NCBI GenBank assembly: GCA_041797745.1 | Contig: JBHBZU010000044.1 | Coordinates: 1-51,951 of the forward strand | Reading direction: 5' to 3' | DNA: 51,951 nucleotides | From: UBA3871 sp041797745 | GTDB lineage: Bacteria > Bacillota > Clostridia > Peptostreptococcales > Anaerovoracaceae | Shown here: positions 50,762-51,951 of the stretch, in pieces | How the letters are laid out: every line of letters begins with the position of its first letter | Position numbering within the stretch: the stretch's first letter is position 1 | The notes under the pieces: generated by a model | Told to the model about the DNA's origin: nothing | The model's input: only the letters and a program-made list of their open reading frames with translations | Databases searched by the model: none | Program-made: the position numbers and the translations under genes

Positions 50762-51310
50762 ATGTCAAAAAACATGACCGTTAAGAAGATGTGCTTTTGT
50801 GCCATCTGCATTGCACTTGCTGTAATTGCTAACATGATTACTATTTACAAGTTTCCCTTTGGTGGTTCAGTAACCTTATTTTCCATGCTTATAATCGTAC
50901 TTCCGGCATGGTTTTACGGTATTAGAACCGGAGTTTTATGCGGTTTGATTTATGGAATCATGCAGTTTGTGTTGGAACCGTACATGATTTCTGTTATTCA
51001 AGTAACTTTAGACTATGTTTTGGCGTTCAGCGTAATGGGCGTTGCCGGAATCTTCCATAATGATAAAAATGGACTCCTTAAAGGCTACGGAGCGGCTATT
51101 ATAGCCAGATGGATTATTGCAACCTGCGCCGGCTTGGTTTGGGTTCAGGCAGGAAGCGTGGCTTGGGAGGGATGGGCACCATTACCTTATTCCGCAGCCT
51201 ACAACGCAGCATATATTTTCACAGAGGGTATAGCAACCTTGATTATTCTTTGCACACCACAGCTTAAAAATGCTTTATCTCATATAAAAAAGCAGGCTTT
51301 AAGCCAATAA
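50762..51310 (+). CDS. thiT: Thiamine transporter, ECF S component ThiT
   Basis: 182 residues with six membrane helices. ThiT pattern: the N-terminal helix with AICIALAVIAN, which contacts the T subunit, then FPFGGSVTLFSMLIIVLPAW, and the substrate-site region IQVTLDYVLAF and GSVAWEGWAP. It binds thiamine and is energised by a shared EcfT/EcfA module encoded elsewhere. The TPP riboswitch upstream confirms the ligand. An independent S component, unlike the dedicated module at 14947-17735. Confidence 0.92.
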   Translation: MSKNMTVKKMCFCAICIALAVIANMITIYKFPFGGSVTLFSMLIIVLPAWFYGIRTGVLCGLIYGIMQFVLEPYMISVIQVTLDYVLAFSVMGVAGIFHNDKNGLLKGYGAAIIARWIIATCAGLVWVQAGSVAWEGWAPLPYSAAYNAAYIFTEGIATLIILCTPQLKNALSHIKKQALSQ

Positions 51311-51345
51311 ATTGAAGATTCGACCCTACTCTTTTCAAAAAACAG

Positions 51346-51390
51346 GAAAAAGGCTGAAAACATATCTTTGATATGCTTTCGGCCTTTTTT
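51346..51390 (+). terminator. Rho-independent terminator of thiT
   Basis: 20-base arms at 51346-51365 and 51369-51388, two G-T type mismatches, loop TTT, T-run after. Confidence 0.9.
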
Positions 51391-51539
51391 CTTTTACGTC
51401 TTATTAACTTGCTAATGTTTTTCTATATTTAGCGTTTTTAAGTGGTTGGGTAACTCTTATTTGAAAGTTTTGATGACCTAGTTGGACAGTTTTGAATCTT
51501 ATTCGCCTTTTATTTATATATTATGGCGTTATGCCGCTC

Positions 51540-51608
51540 TTACAGAGTTGCTTTCAATTTTTTTTACAGAGTCGTTTTCACTTTTCTTGCAGAGCCGTTT
51601 TCGTTTTG
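51540..51608. repeat. Three imperfect 23-24-bp tandem repeats
   Basis: Units begin at 51540 (TTACAGAGTTGCTTTCA), 51564 (TTACAGAGTCGTTTTCA) and 51587 (TTGCAGAGCCGTTTTCG), each followed by a T-rich tail. They lie in the spacer between thiT and the EamA gene, in DNA with no gene; possibly the 3' end of the leftward EamA transcript. Confidence 0.5.
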
Positions 51609-51617
51609 ATAGGTGCG

Positions 51618-51951
51618 TTAGTCTTTTATTGCTTTTGATACGGGCTTTTTCAGGTTTAAGAAAGAAGAAGCCAGTACGCAGAGGATACCAACTAGACAGT
51701 TCCACGGCAAACTCTCTCCGAGTATTATTACTGAAAGCAGAGGCGCCAAAGCAATTTTCAAGAAGAAAGAAATTGCTGAGGTCTGCACGCTGGAATTTTT
51801 TATTGTAAGGAACATAAAAAGATAGCCGCCTCCGGTTACTACAATTCCTGCATAAGCCACAAGAAAAATATTGTCTGACACACCGGAGAGTATCGGTCTG
51901 CCGCTTATCAGAAGAAACAACCACAGAACAACGGCACCTGAAAAGACAGAG
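51618..51951 (-). CDS. EamA family transporter, C-terminal part, runs off the window
   Basis: The minus-strand frame is open from the right window edge to the stop at 51618, about 110 residues. It shows the last membrane helices of a DMT/EamA permease: NIFLVAYAGIVVTGGGYLFM, then APLLSVIILGESLPWNCLVG and a final helix with a basic tail. These proteins export amino acids, nucleotides or drugs; the substrate is not visible. The start lies outside the window. Confidence 0.75.
   Translation of the reverse strand, partial: SVFSGAVVLWLFLLISGRPILSGVSDNIFLVAYAGIVVTGGGYLFMFLTIKNSSVQTSAISFFLKIALAPLLSVIILGESLPWNCLVGILCVLASSFLNLKKPVSKAIKD

Noticed and set aside
1..51951. CRISPR array, tRNA, rRNA or integrase
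   Set aside because: Read for regular spaced repeats, cloverleaf ends with CCA, rRNA cores and tyrosine/serine recombinase motifs; none was convincing. Weak tRNA-like folds could be missed by eye.

Overview
The window looks like chromosome of a low-to-medium GC anaerobic member of the Bacillota (class Clostridia), carrying a large block of mobile-element debris at its left end. The evidence is indirect: a tyrosine T-box, strong AGGAGG ribosome binding sites, flavodiiron proteins, rubredoxin fusions, a high-molecular-weight rubredoxin, DUF3793 and an L13-S9 operon. I cannot name a genus. No rRNA, tRNA or CRISPR array was found.

Bases 1 to about 13,660 are AT-rich accessory DNA built from pieces of mobilizable or conjugative elements. 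It holds the C-terminal part of a MOBQ (MobA/MobL) relaxase cut by the window edge. Next comes a cargo set: a broken methyltransferase, a TetR regulator, a PEP-synthase or rifampin-phosphotransferase-like dikinase, and a MATE efflux pump. After that come the tail of a replisome-organizer protein, an AAA ATPase, fragments of surface and protease genes, a lipoprotein and a DUF3847 protein. The block ends with an oriT-like hairpin, the N-terminal part of a second relaxase, and further gene halves joined by deletions.

Bases 13,780 to about 21,340 have a higher GC content and form a self-contained transport module. A divergent AraC regulator faces an ECF transporter (S, T and fused double-ATPase A subunits) and a heterodimeric ABC pair of the type-I-exporter fold. 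The module ends in a 30-codon remnant of a DtxR/MntR-type metal regulator, where it meets the chromosome. The control region has AraC-like direct repeats and a DtxR-like palindrome.

From about 21,420 to the end the gene order looks chromosomal. A redox block has a flavodiiron protein and an acyl-CoA dehydrogenase fused to an EtfA FAD domain and rubredoxin. It faces a divergent operon of DUF3793, flavodoxin and a second heterodimeric ABC pair related to the one in the mobile module. Two ABC-F proteins follow, one with a one-sided loss of ATP-site residues, then YhdT-PanF, a flavodiiron protein with rubredoxin, and a phospholipid cluster (flippase-like protein, PssA, Psd). T-box-controlled tyrS is next, then an OPT transporter with a PqqD-like protein, a membrane-anchored winged-helix-like protein and PepD. 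The end holds rplM-rpsI behind a long structured leader, a flavin reductase-rubredoxin (Hrb), a lipoprotein, a Na+/Ca2+ exchanger, TPP-riboswitch-controlled thiT and a partial EamA permease.

Two themes stand out. One is rubredoxin-linked electron transfer, with three rubredoxin fusions and two flavodiiron proteins in 27 kb. The other is a pair of ABC clusters, one mobile and one resident, preceded by GTTAG-N5/6-CTAAC palindromes that suggest metal-dependent control.
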